Assembly (NCBI GenBank): GCA_037501455.1 | Contig: CM074856.1 | Location: forward strand, 100,657,001-100,721,000 | Reading direction: 5' to 3' | Length of the DNA stretch: 64,000 nt | From: Lantana camara | Lineage: Eukaryota > Streptophyta > Magnoliopsida > Lamiales > Verbenaceae | In this document: positions 22,888 to 35,253 of the stretch, one piece after another | How the letters are laid out: every line of letters begins with the position of its first letter | How positions within the stretch are numbered: position 1 is the stretch's first letter | Made by a program: the position numbers and the translations under genes | The notes under the pieces: model-generated | The model's database searches: none | The model's input: only the letters and a program-made list of their open reading frames with translations | What the model was told of the DNA's origin: nothing

Positions 22888-24074
22888 TGCCATATCCTGT
22901 ACTTACCACCTACTGCTTCTAGAGTTGATATCTGTCAAGTTAGCACCCTGATCCAAAACAAGAAAAGTTCTTTCTCCTACCCTTACTGAATTCCCAAAAT
23001 GCTACTTACTTTCTGAAAGCTAAAAGACCCACTGAACATTTATCTGCTTGAACTTATCGTCATTTCCCCAATTCCAAAACTTCCCAATATTTATTTCATA
23101 CCCCGGCTCCTACTAAATCCTGGATCAATAAAGTCTCACAATCCCAAACATTTCTAAGCTTCAAGCAAAATCAATTAACCCGGTTCCCAACCTGATACCC
23201 AATGATTCAGAATTTCCTCTTTAAATTCAAGTTGGTAGAAATAGAAGCAAGGATTGTGCGGAGTGTAGGGAGAACCTATTACCAACAAACACTAAATAAT
23301 GCATGATGGTTAAAATGTCAATGCACGTAGCAACCTACCAACAATTTGAAATGCAACACGTTGGAACATTTATATTGATTTACAGAATTACTCATAAACA
23401 AAGAAAATTAAATATTTCAACTAATTCAAACATATATGTAATGCATCAAGTAGATAATCTCAATAATATTCATAACGATATTTTATAATGAGAAGCAATT
23501 TAATTAACAATTATGATGCACGTGCTTATGAATGCATTGAAGAACCTGGCACCGTAGAAATGTTAGACTCGATTCCCGCGTCCATTCTTGGTTGACCGAA
23601 CTGCAACTTAATTCGAACGGTTTATCAGTCTTTTAAATCTTCAAAATCCACCGGCCATGATTTGTGCATTTCCAAAACCTGTCACTCACAACTTATTTTG
23701 CAAATAAATGCATGTGGGTGAAGTGTGCTAATGTCACATAGTTGTCACATAATTGGTACAAATTAAATATAAATTACAACAACTAAATCGTCAAAGTGTA
23801 TGATACACCACGTTGATCACATAAATTTCCAGCAATTCAAGATCAGCTAATTGGCGATTAATAATACAAATCAATGCAATACACGAGTTATCAAACAATT
23901 CACTTAAATTATAGCATAATTCAAGTACTTCACGGAATTCAAGTAAGTCAACAAGCTCAAATAAAATGCAGGACTCTCAAATTGTCAACTAATTCCTATG
24001 CCGCACGACCTAGACTCGACACGACACGACACGAGAACCTCGGTTTTGCAACCGGGCTCTGATACCACCTTAGA
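22888..24074 (-). other. R4 interior, right part (leader side, non-coding)
   Basis: Holds the R4 leader with the motif AGTCTAGGTCG on the minus strand near 24005, a TAAACACT-like block near 23288 shared with R3, R8 and R11, and no coding similarity. The R5 right target pentamer is 22888-22892. Confidence 0.7.
24054..24067 (-). promoter_or_regulatory. R4 primer-binding site
   Basis: Minus strand TGGTATCAGAGCCC, 7 bp outside the right LTR. Confidence 0.85.
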
Positions 24075-26758
24075 TGTAGCACCCCATAACACGTGGAGGT
24101 ACCACACCCCCGCACTATAGGTCAATCCACATACGAAATGGCCAATCCGTACATGAACCAACCTACAGCGAATGGGTGACAACGCAATAGACGACAAGCT
24201 AGGCGGGAAAACTCATATATGCGACATAACAAAGCGGAAGCATAAATCAATCACTATCAAATATTTCCATTTATCAGGGCATGACATTTTCCATTTACCG
24301 AATAGGTCATATTCTAGCTTACATATCAATACATTATCATCTCCTTAAAATAAATAACATATAACTGTAAACATGATTCTCTCGAACAATAAATAGACAA
24401 GCGAATAAATGCACCGTGTTTGACTCAACTCTAATAACTGGACTCGACTCACTTCCCGCCTAGCACGCACCTGCAATACCTGAAAGGTGGAGGTGTCAGT
24501 CTGTGAAGACCGAGTGAGGGGTTTACATATATATTAGCGCAGATAACATGCAAGTTATATTCTCGGGTAAAGATTATAAAGGATAAATATACAAGTTCAA
24601 TAATAATATAGCTTCGCCCGAGAATACAACTATCAATATTAAATACTTGTTCTTTCATGCAATCGATAAACACGCTTGCTTGCTTGTTAATCATTAGGTG
24701 ATCACGCAATTCAATTACCGTTCAATCGTGCGATAGTGTACTCATATAACACGTTCATGGAATGGAAATCATGCAATCAATACATGGCTTGCTTGTAACA
24801 CGATAGGGTTGTTCTTCCTGTGGTTGGACGGACAACCACCAGCCCTGAGACTAGCCCAGCGCCCTCACTAAGGAGAACCTGGCCAGGAGAATGCATGTAC
24901 ACGATGGCTTTGTTCTTCTTGTGATTGGACGGACAATCACCGGCCCGAAGACCAGCACAGCGCCCTCATTAAGGAGGACCTGGCCAAGAGAACACATTTA
25001 CTAGATTGGCATTGTTCTTCCTGTGATTGGACGGACAACCACCAGCCCGAAGACCAGCCCAGCGCCCTCACTAAGGAGGACCTGGCCAGGAGAACGCATT
25101 ACTTGCTTTCATGACACGGCTTGCTTGATTCATGCACACTAACATAACCTACTTGCTTGGTTCATGAACAATAAAATACTTGAAATGATAAGTGATTTCA
25201 TGAAATTATAAATATAAATACCTTTGGTCAAAATCACGTAAAGGTTATACGGGTTCTATATAACTAGAAATTAAACCTCACCTGACAGGCGACACACGAC
25301 TCGTGAATGCGTGGACGTGCTCATGCTTGATAATCTCCGCCCTGGAGAACCTCTGGACATGAAACGGGACAATGTACGTGCATGAGACCACAATTCAAGC
25401 ATATTATCTCATATAATGACGCACGACATGATCACACACGAGACATCGAGCAATACACAATGTAGCATGATAACATGCTGTTTCAACATATAATCAATCA
25501 TATAATAGCAATTTGGGGTCAAATAAGCTATTGGAACGAGGGGCGAAAAATGTAATTTTATGCAGAAAGTTTTCTTCTGTCAGTGGGGTGGGAACGGCCG
25601 TTCCAGGATTCAGTTCAAAGTGGGAATGGCCGTTCCCGCTGTCGGGCTCCCCGAAGATGGGAATGGCCATTCCCGTCTGCGAGACAAAGTGGGAACGGGC
25701 GTTCCCGTTCTCGCCGCCTGACGCAATATTCAAACAATGGGAACGGCTATTCCCCAATTGCAAAAGGGGACGGGAACGGCCGTTCCCGTTACACAGAAGG
25801 TTCAGAAAACAGGGGAGAAGAACAGGGGAGCTACGAACCAAGCTCCCAAAGCTCCCAAAGCTCCCAAAACACTCATAATCCATTCCATATATTATAATTC
25901 ATAGAAGGAAACATGTATACATGCTTAAAGTGCAATAAAGCACAATACAAACACTTGTTTCATGCTTGATCATCTCAAATCATCAATTCCAAGTTCATAC
26001 ACAAATCCATCACATATCATCAAATTCTCCAAGAATTCATGCATGATTTCAAACTATGATCAAGTATTCATGCTTCTAACATCAAGTAATCAAGCTATTG
26101 TATCCAAATCATAACCCTAGCTTCCCACATAAATTTCAAGAGATCATATATGTGCTCATCCCTACCTTGAATGAAAGAAGGAGAAGAAAGGATGGAGATA
26201 TGATGAAGATGATGGCCTAAGACTTCCAATTCCTCAAAGATTTAAGCTTGCAATGGATGAAATTCCCTTTTCTTTCCATGGAGGGTTGGCTCGGTGAAGA
26301 AGGAAGCAAATGGTATGTTTTGATGAAAGTGAAGAATGAAGCTTGGAGAAGAGATGCATATAACGTGATATTTGGGGAAAATATGCAATATTTGCAATTA
26401 AATCCCTAATGTTTATAAGTCATGTCATTAAGTATATCAAGTTTGGAAATGAGCAATTAGGTCCCAAAAGGTTTGTATGCAATTTAGTCCCTCAATTGAA
26501 ATGAATGAGCATCTAAGGACAATTTGGTAATTAAATCAAATTGGAGAATTAATTCATGTAACAATTAAATTCCATTAATACAAGGATTCTCAAAATGAAA
26601 TGAATATCACATAATTTTCACGCGATCATGTTGAATGCAACTTATAGAAATTAACATAACACGTATAAATTAAGTAGACGAAATAATAACATAAAATCCT
26701 ACGCTCAAAACCCACACGTGTCGAGCGTACCTGACTGTCTGAAAATTGGGGCGTTACA
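24075..26758 (-). repeat. R4 right (5') LTR
   Basis: Runs from TGTAGCACCCC to GGGGCGTTACA, 2,684 bp. It keeps the 76-bp block missing from the left copy. The tandem repeats are at about 24809-25100 and the palindrome array at 25590-25788. Confidence 0.88.
25590..25788 (-). repeat. Mid-LTR palindrome array of R4, right copy
   Basis: Same unit order as 9732-9930. One unit has compensating changes in both arms (GGGAATGGCCATTCCC at about 25659). Confidence 0.8.
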
Positions 26759-26763
26759 CAAAT

Positions 26764-27043
26764 CAATCAAGAGCAATTAAGAGATGCAATGCATTGCGCA
26801 ATATAAAGGTAACTAAATAATAGAAATTTTCACTTGCAAATGAAATCAAATTCTGATGCAAACGTGCACATTGCCAAATTATCCTATGTCGAACCACCTA
26901 GGCAGACACGACACGACACTGAACCCCGGTTTTACAACCTGGGACTCTGATACGACTTTAGATGCAACACCCCAATAGGGGCACCACAGCCTCGCACTAT
27001 AGCTTGACACGTGTAACGAAACCAGACCTTTGTACATGTGCTG
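26764..27043 (-). other. R3 leader, primer site and first 81 bp of right LTR
   Basis: The leader runs to 26942. The primer site is on the minus strand at 26943-26955 (TCGTATCAGAGTC, mutated at two places). From 26963 (TGCAACACCCC on the plus strand) the R3 5' LTR begins, then is cut at 27043 by R6. TGCTG at 27039-27043 is a candidate R6 target duplication whose partner would lie beyond the window. Confidence 0.7.
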
Positions 27044-28648
27044 TGTAGTACCCGGGACGAGAGGCACCACATCCCCCGTACTATAAGTCTAGTGCACGCA
27101 TGAAATGGGCAATCCATACATGAACCGGACTCATAGCGAACGGGTGACAATGAAAACGACTGTCTTAGCTAGGCGGAGTTAACCCTGTATCAAACAATCA
27201 GATAAGACAAAATGCGGTGCGGAAGCATTCAAGACAATTTTAGCCACAATAACATCCATTAACATCAAACATCAAGAAACCTAACAACGGGTTCAACTAA
27301 TCATGCAATCTTTCCCGAATCAATATTTTCAACAATTAACGGTTGGCTTTGAAGTCTGAACAATATTTCGATCCAATAATTAATACAATAAACTTTGCAA
27401 TTATAATGTAACAATATGAGATGCGACTCAAGTGTATAAGGGTAAGACTCGATCAAGGACTCTAAGACGCGACCCACGCCTAGCAACAACCTGCAAAAGA
27501 CTGAAAGGTGGAGACGTCAGTCTACGAAAGACTGAGTGAGGGGTTTAATAAATATAAGCTAAAGTATCATGCAAGTTATAATCTCGGGTAAAGTTTTAAG
27601 AAAGAAAACAATATAGGTTCAATAAAAAATAAACATCGCCCGAGATTACAACTATCAAGTTTAACAATTCAGTCAATTTCAGTTAATCAGTGGCCCGGTG
27701 AGTGAGGGCAATTCTCCAACCTTTACTCGGTCTCCGTCAGTGTACAGTAATTTGGTTATCAGTTGATTAGGTGATCAATCAAGTAATTATAGTGCAATAA
27801 GTCAAGAGCAGTTTCAGTAACCCTTTTTCCGCCAGTGATGGTGGGATTGCAAGGCCCCACCACCCAATCAGTGTGAGCGTAGAGTACATGAATCCCTATG
27901 CCCAGAACTCCTTCCTCCACTAATCTCCTAGTGGATTCAAGGGTCATCCCAAACTAGTGAGGATAGTGCAAGAGTTACCCGTCAACCCTTGATTTCCCGG
28001 TTGGCTCAATACACTACCCTCGGGGCCCACAGTACAGTACAATATACTCGCTAAAATACAGTCAATTCAGTACAGTAACAGTAGTTCAGTACAGTAGTAG
28101 TGGTTCAGTTGTAAGTCGTTTGAGGTTTATGGAAAACTATAGATATATGTATACATTTTGGCCGAAATCCACATAATGGTTGTACGGGTTCTATATAACT
28201 AGAAATTAAACATCACATGGAAGACGATAATACAAGAACAAAAGCTAAGGCGGTGCTTATTAGAACAAGGTATCTCCGCCCTGGAGAAGAACTGGACAAG
28301 AAAAGAAACATTGTATACTTGTGAGGTAAGACTCAATAATGATACCAAATATGACGCACGGCGTAGTCCTTAACATATTCTTGTGTAAAATGAACACATA
28401 CTTGCATGTAATTATCATATAGATGCTTAGAAATGGAATGGAAATAATCAAAAGTAGGCAATAACTTAGGCAATAACTCTCACGGAGAACAAGTATTCAC
28501 GGCATACAAGCATATGAATTCGTTTCACATAAGGCACAGAGTTAACAATTAAGTTTAAGTAATCAGAGATCACAAAGTGTCAAATAACCACATAATCATC
28601 AATTATTCAAGTGTGCCAATCATATAAATCACATACGGAAGCCAAGAA
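27044..28648 (-). repeat. R6 left LTR, first piece
   Basis: Starts TGTAGTACCCGGG. It has a CAGTC hairpin near 27521 and the GGAG-loop hairpin at 27917-27934 (CCACTA/TAGTGG). It resumes at 50316 after R7, where it aligns by eye with R11 near 58930. Confidence 0.8.
27917..27934 (-). other. LTR hairpin with GGAG loop (R6)
   Basis: In element sense CCACTA-GGAGAT-TAGTGG, identical to R5 although the LTRs otherwise differ. Confidence 0.65.
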
Positions 28649-31549
28649 TGTGACACCCTAACTTTCAGACCGTACAGGTATGACGTATGTGCGCGATTTA
28701 CCTTATTTAACTTCATATTCTTTACTCTTTTAATTCTTATTTTAAATATTTCTTATGAATTCGACTGATTCTTATTTAAATATGTATGGAATTTGCTATG
28801 GATTGATTCGTTGATGCTTGATTTGATTTCGGAAATTTTTCGTTGTTTGAATATGTTGGAGATTTACGTGATATGAACTTTGATTATGCTCGTTATATGT
28901 TTTCGAATTTATTTGTTGAGCTTTTGAATTAATTGTTACGTTTGGAACCTAAAGGAGGTTAAAACGCTTTTAGCGCACCTTGGGTTCCAATGTGTGTATT
29001 ATGAGCTCGGGAATTCGGATTCGAATTCCGTCACCACCGTTGCACTCGTTTCAATGATTCAGGTTCGATGGACTAAGCCTCATGACCTTTTTCAGCTCAT
29101 TTGGTATTCCGAAATCCGACCGGAAACTCACCTCGCTCACATACGACTACCTTTCACCTAATTGCACTTTGACCCCTCAAATTTTGGCATATTACCCTCC
29201 ACTTTGGCCCCACAACCCACCAAAACTCAGCATAATCATCCCTCTCCCTCTCAATGTCGGTACATACAAGGAAAAAGGGAGAAAAGTGCAGCAACTTGGA
29301 GCTTAAACCCTTCACCCGTCACTATTCATCCCAAGGAGGTTTTGAGCTCTAAACTCCATTTTCTTCCATCTTCTTCAAGGGGTAAGTTAGTATATGATAT
29401 GTACTTGATTATGTGAGTATTATGAGGATTTTGAGCTATTGATTCTATGACTTGAGCTAGGTTTGGTGGACATATGGAACATAACATGAATATTGAGGGT
29501 TTGATGATCTTTCTTGTTCCTTGGAGTTAAACTTTGATTTGAATATATATCTGTGATCTCTTATGCCCCTAACATGATGATTTGGTCTTGCTTTTAAATA
29601 TGGATGAGTGTGGTGAGAGTTGCCATTGTTGGAATTCAAATTCTTGCATGAGAATCCTTGAGATATATGATGATTCTTGAGCTTTTATGATGGTTGGATG
29701 ATTATACGTTGAATATGAAGTGATTTGCTATGATTTGCATGACTTTTATGGCTTGGGATGTTGGCTTGTGTTGCTGCGTGCTTGCTCTGCTCCTTGCTCT
29801 GTTTTTCCCGCAGAGTTACTGTTGCTGCTGCTTTTTTTTTTTCGAAGACGATAGGCCAACACGGCCGTGTCAGCTTTGTGCATGTTTTGGACACGGCCGT
29901 GTCAGCTTCTCGACTTGGAGCAGATTATTTTTATAAAATCGGACACGGTCGTGTCAGTCTCTCGAATTAAGCTCCTAAATTAATTTTAATCGGACAAGGC
30001 CGTGTCCATTTTGAACTAAAACCCAACACGGCTGTGTCATTTGGAAATATGGCGGCGGCAATTGCTCGTTTGATGGCTTCAGTGTTTTTCTTTGTATTTT
30101 CTTTCTTCATTTATGACGTGTATGCATTGTTAGCTTGTTATATTACGCGTTATGTGCTTTGTTTTGAACTTATGACCTTATTTTCTATGAATGGTGTGAA
30201 TAAGAATTGGTAGGGTTATTGGACACGCAATTTCATTTCAATTGCATTCATAAGCATTGTCGAGCGTCTATTTGGTTCATATTTGAGTCTAAGTCTTGGG
30301 TCTTGCTTTCTTTTGTGTTTCAGAGCCTCTTCTGGTCGCGCAAGAGCCCGAATCTTACGTGGTCGGTTGCCGTTTGATCCTACCTTTTTGTTTTTTTTTT
30401 TGCTAAGGTGAGGTTAGGAAATATTCAGTTATCAACGTATGGCCTATAATGTGATGATTTCTCACTCGCATGCGGATATGTTATATATACTTAAATATAA
30501 GTGCTTAAATTATGTTTATGATCTTGTGGAAGACTTGAACCTTTCGGAAATGATATAAGTAAAAGCATACATAAGCTTGATTTTGAATCTTTTTAGTATG
30601 TTGTGTTCTGTTGAGCGAGTGTGCCCTGAAAGATGGGATTTTGGTTTGATATGGTTTGCGGGCCCTGGAGACGTGGGTAAGGAAGGCCCGGGGCGACCAC
30701 GGGGTCGCCGGGTTTAACCCCTGTGCACGTTCTCATTTGAGATATTCACGTGTGACCTAGGGAGGTTGGGAAGGCGTGGTATCTTGAGCCCTCGGTGGGT
30801 AACCGGGGAAGGCATATCGTGGGTTAGCTACCCCGTATGTTTTTCGTAATGTAAGTGCTAGGGTTTGATTCCCGACACACCATGGATGCAAGGGTGGATT
30901 TGTGATTTGATATTTATCTTTAGAGGAGTAAGGGATAGTCCGTTCTCGCCGGGCTTTTAATTATGTTCTGGCTGATGGATTATGCATCGAGATAGATGCT
31001 TTTCTTACTTAATATTAGTTCGGAAAATGGTTTTGGTGTGCAAAACCCTAGCCTCGATTCGTGACTATCACTTTTGATTTGTACTATGATATATACGTAT
31101 TTAAGGTGTGGGTGTGTTAAGCCCCTCACTCAGTCGAGTTGTGAGACTGACCCTCTCCTTTCCCTTTCAGGTGTGCCGAGCTAGGCGGGGAAGTGCGTCA
31201 AGTCGAGTCGTACTTAGCCGTTTAGGTCGAGTAGCATTGCATCTCTTTTGTTTTTTAGCATCTTGTATGAAATATAACCTTGGCACTTGAATTCTTATAT
31301 CTATTTTGGGCTGATAAGCCATGGTATATATATTGTTACTTTTGCATGAGCTCGTTTGGATCCTGTCTATTGCTTCCGCATATATGATTAGTGTTTGCGC
31401 ACTCTGGTGTTGTTTAGCCCCTCTTAGCCTAGTGTGTGGGTGTAGGTCACCGTTCGCTTAGACTTGGGCTCATGTATGGAAACCCATTTCATATGTGGGT
31501 TCGGGTTTAAGTGCGGGGGATGTGGTGGCCCACCGCTCCGGGCGTGACA
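28649..31549 (+). repeat. R7 5' LTR
   Basis: TGTGACACCC...GGGCGTGACA, 2,901 bp. The palindrome array (five units) is at 29859-30038 and the CAGTC hairpin at 31131-31149. Confidence 0.92.
29859..30038 (+). repeat. Mid-LTR palindrome array, R7 5' LTR (ACACGGCCGTGT, 5 units)
   Basis: Same position and core (CGGCCG) as the R5 array but different arms, ACA/TGT instead of GGAA/TTCC. The 3' LTR has six units. Confidence 0.85.
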
Positions 31550-31558
31550 TCCTTAAAG

Positions 31559-31570
31559 TGGTATCAGAGC
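31559..31570 (+). promoter_or_regulatory. R7 primer-binding site
   Basis: TGGTATCAGAGC, 9 bp after the LTR; initiator Met tRNA type. The motif GAGTCTAGGTCG follows near 31609. Confidence 0.82.
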
Positions 31571-31746
31571 GCTCGGTTGTAAAACCGGAGCTCTTGGGTC
31601 GAGTCTGGTGAGTCTAGGTCGTTCGGCTTAGGACAACGTGGTTATATGCATTTATATGATTATTTGTTTACTTTCTTGTTAATAGGGCACATGATCATGC
31701 ACTAACCCTCACACATATGAATTGGAATCTTTGGTTTTGTAGAAAT

Positions 31747-33173
31747 ATGCCTCCCCGAAGACGCCATCGCCGAGATAGATCTCCGGAACATCGTCATCAC
31801 CGAAATCATTCTCCGCACTTGGAAAACAACAATCCACCACCTCCACCTCAAATGGATCCCAGGAACTTTATGGAAAGATTGGCCGTATTTTTGGAACAAA
31901 GGGCTCAGGAAAGGAATAATGTACCTCCGGCCGGGAATCATGGAGGAAATGCTATCACTGCTCTACTTCGGGAATTTAAAAATCAGAATCCACTGGTTTT
32001 CATTGGTGGGAATGATGTACAAGCCGAGGAGTGGCTAATCTAGACAAATCGGGTATGGCGCCTCATTCCTTGTGACCCGATGGACAAGCTACAGGGACAG
32101 GCCTACAGTTGGTAGACTAGTACTCAGATTAAGTTGGAAGCTTCCGGGGAAGAGGTTACTTGGGATATCTTTGAACAGGAATTCAAGAACAAATATATCC
32201 CTAAGGCTACGAGAAGCCGAAGGATGAGAGAATTTATGGATTTGAAACAAGGGAGTATGTCTGTTACTGATTATATCAACGAGTTTGAGAGACTCTCCCG
32301 CTATGCCCCTAATATCGCCAATGACGATGAAGCGAAGGCCTCTCAATTTCTCCAAGGACTACGGGAGGATATGAAAGATGCTTTGGAAGCAGCTAATACG
32401 AGTACGTGGGCGAAAGTAGTTGATAAGGCTTTAAGGGTTGAAGAGAGAGTGGTTGTGAGGAGGAGAACTTCACATTCAGGGCAAGGGTCCAGCTCAGGGA
32501 CTTTGAATAAATTTGGAAAGAGGCCAGCCTTTCAAACTTCTCAACAGGCTTAGCCTCAGAACAAATCATTCAGACCAGCGGGACCAACTCAAGCCAAGCA
32601 ACCTTTAGCACTTCCAGCACCACCTAAAGTGCAATGTACCTACTACAAGGGTCCTCACCACGTGGATAATTGCTTTAGACTTCATAAAAGGTGTTTCATT
32701 TGTGGAGCACCAGATCATATGATGAACACGTTTCCGAAGAAGAAAGACAATCTGAGGCTCGCAATTCCAGCTAGGGCGTATGCGTTAGGAGTGGAGGAGG
32801 AGCAAGTTGTGGATGTCGACCCAAACGCGGTGATCGAAGGTACTATAAGCATCCATGGCACTACATTACATGCATTATTTGATCCCGGGGCCACTCATTC
32901 ATTTATTTCCCGGGATATTGCTGCTACTATGTGCTTGCCTATTTCTTTCTGTACGCATGACTACATGGTTAGTTCCCCTCTTGGTGGTAGATTAGTAACT
33001 TGCAGGGTTTTTCGGGGTTGTCCAATTAGCTTTGAAGGCCGAGTCTTTCTGGCAGATTTGATTGAGATGCCTATGCAGAGGTATGATGTTATTTTGGGGA
33101 TGGATTGGTTGTATGAGTATGGGGCACAGATGGATTGTCGGGAAAAGAAAGTTTCCTTCGGTTCAGTGGTGTT
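31747..33173 (+). pseudogene. gag: R7 gag-protease pseudogene
   Basis: The start ATG at 31747 gives MPPRRRHRRDRSP, a basic N-terminus. The gag domain follows R5 but has TAG stops at 32041, 32113 and 32551, all in the same frame, and lacks about seven codons just before the AYSW segment. Both zinc knuckles are damaged: the second Cys of the first is Tyr (CTYY) and the last Cys of the second is Phe. The protease keeps [10 protein letters not shown], with the same DPG variant as R5. The frame runs unbroken into the R8 insertion at 33173 and resumes at 44325. Confidence 0.9.
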
Positions 33174-33599
33174 TGTAACACCCGAGCGCAAGGTGTCACA
33201 TCCCCCGCACCGAGACCCGACCCGAATATGAAATGGATGATCCATACCGGAGCCAAATCACGGTGAACGGGGACATACACACACTCTATGCTAGGCGGGA
33301 CTAACCCTTGAACCATAAAATCAGAATAAACATTAAAGCGGAAGCAATAAACGAACATACATCATATATACCTTCAATGAGCATCAAAACTCCAAAAGTA
33401 AGTCATAAACATTACTAATTGCCGTCACGGCTCGAAACAACCAATACGCTCCATTTTGAAACAATACAATGATCCAACGTGCAAAATGCGAGTGTAAGAC
33501 CAAAATACAAGGGTTAAAAGACGAAAGTAAAACCTATGACTCGAAATCCCGCCTAGCTCCCTTGACGCCTGCACAACACAACTGAATGCCAAACGGGTT

Positions 33600-33616
33600 C
33601 AGTCCAAAAGGGACTG
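33600..33616 (-). other. LTR CAGTC hairpin (R8)
   Basis: CAGTCC-AAAAG-GGACTG, fully paired. The same element position as in the other LTRs. Confidence 0.6.
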
Positions 33617-33997
33617 GTGGGTATAAAAGCAGGGTATAATTATAATATACAACGGAATTTAACAATCACATGCAAGCTATAATCCCAAGTGAGGTTTTTA
33701 AAAGATTTCCCAAGTGGGTAATTAGAAATCATCAAAAGGGATTATAACAATTCATTAACATTAGGTCATTAATGGCCCGGCGAGTGGGCGTGCATTATCT
33801 CCAACCAACACCTCGTGTACTACATTAACATTCATTCATTCATTCATTCATTCTTTTCATGCGTATCATTCTTTCGTGCGCATTCAATAACATTTACACC
33901 TTCTTCCTCCGGGTTGGTGGCGGGTTTGCAAGGCCCATCCACCCATTCATTGACCAAAAGGGGAACATGCCTCCCCAGATGGCATTCAGCGTCCATT

Positions 33998-34018
33998 CCT
34001 CGCTAACTCCTAACGAGG
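33998..34018 (-). other. LTR hairpin with GGAG loop (R8)
   Basis: In element sense CCTCGTTA-GGAGT-TAGCGAGG, eight pairs including one T.G. The second copy is at 41212-41232. Confidence 0.6.
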
Positions 34019-35130
34019 TCCGGTTATGCCGTTCATTGGTGGGACTAGTGTGAGGGTTTACCGTCAGCCCTTGCCTCCTCGGGTCCCCACTCACACCAAG
34101 CCCCTGGGCCCCATTCATTGTGAACATTCAATCATTCTCGCCAAAACATTAGGTAGGATTCATGAAATAAGAGCTTTACGTTTGCAATCATTTACTCGAT
34201 AAAAGACTCAATATATATATCATATTACTTTGGCTTAAAACTTTTCACGTAGGGAGATAAACCGGGTCGTTTTATCTAAGTAGAAGAGAAACCCACCTTA
34301 AACCGCGAAAAGGAGCAAACACAAGCCTCACTGACCGGCCTCGTCTCCAACGGACTCAAAATCTGTGCAAGAGAGGTGAGGTGAGACTCAATATGACCAA
34401 ATAAGACGCTCGACAATGAAATGATTATGATATGAATGTATAAGAGATGCTATAATGTAATGGACACGTTCATGTGCACTATTAAAGTCTTAAGGACATA
34501 TAAACGTTCAATTCACTCATTCAAACGAGTTCATATCCTTCACATTTCACGTCAAAGGAATTTAAATTATATAATCAAGTCGTTCAATCTTTCATTCACT
34601 TTCATTCGAATTCATAATTTCAATCAAATTAATTCAAGAAATTCAAATATAATCCAAGTATAAGTTAAATCACATTTAAATTAGAACATAAACAATTAAA
34701 CATATTCAATTGCATTTACAATTAAGAATTAAACAATTAAATACATTCAATTAAATTTAGAACATTAAATAAAACATGAAATAGGTAACAATTAAATTCT
34801 AATATTCAATTAAATCAAATAACATTAATATATAATAAACATATATAAATATATAATAAATATATACCTATAATATATTATATATAATATTATTTATATA
34901 TATATATATAAATAATATATAATGCATACGTATACTATATTATATATATATATATACAAAAAAAACACATGCATGCAGAATTAATTAAGATGCATGCAAT
35001 ATTAACAAATGCATGAAATTTTCCATGCAAATAAAACCTAGGCATGCAACTAACAAATGCAAGAAGAAAAGGAAAAGAATAAGCAGCAGCAGCAGTTCAC
35101 GATATCAGCAAATCAGGCATGAAATGCAAG

Positions 35131-35253
35131 GTGACACCCCCGTGTCACCTTCATAGAACAAACCGAGACACCCCCGTGTCTCGGTACAGAGAAGACAACC
35201 CATGCAACACCCCCGTTTCAGCTGAAACAAGCAAGAACGACACACCCGTGTCG
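35131..35253 (-). repeat. Mid-LTR palindrome array of R8, left copy
   Basis: GTGACAC-CCCC-GTGTCAC, CGAGACAC-CCCC-GTGTCTCG and CGACAC-ACCC-GTGTCG, plus an AACACCCCCGTTTCAG unit. The outer arm bases change together within this one array. Confidence 0.8.

Larger units (their letters stand above)
8294..26758 (-). mobile_element. R4: non-coding (LARD-like) LTR retrotransposon, host of R5
   Basis: Left LTR 8294-10890, right LTR 24075-26758, perfect 5-bp target duplication CAAAT. The interior is 10891-12797 plus 22888-24074, about 3.1 kb once R5 is removed. It has a primer site and a polypurine tract but no gag or pol similarity on either strand. The leader after the primer site resembles that of R5 and then gives way to AT-rich non-coding DNA. 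Its LTRs have the same plan as R5 (GGAACGGCCGTTCC array, TTTTGAGCGTAGG near the LTR start), suggesting it used R5-like proteins in trans. Confidence 0.85.
5371..27043 (-). mobile_element. R3: Gag-only Ty3/gypsy remnant, split by R4 and R6
   Basis: Visible parts are the 5' portion of its left (3') LTR (5371-6420), interior 6421-8293 and 26764-26962, and the first 81 bp of its right (5') LTR (26963-27043). The order on the minus strand is LTR, primer site (26943-26955), leader, gag (8220 to 7552), about 1.1 kb of non-coding DNA, polypurine tract, LTR. No reverse transcriptase or integrase is present. R4 sits in the leader, 74 bp upstream of the gag start, flanked by CAAAT on both sides. R6 cuts the right LTR at 27043/27044. 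R3 is the oldest framework in the central window and is heavily decayed. Confidence 0.75.
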
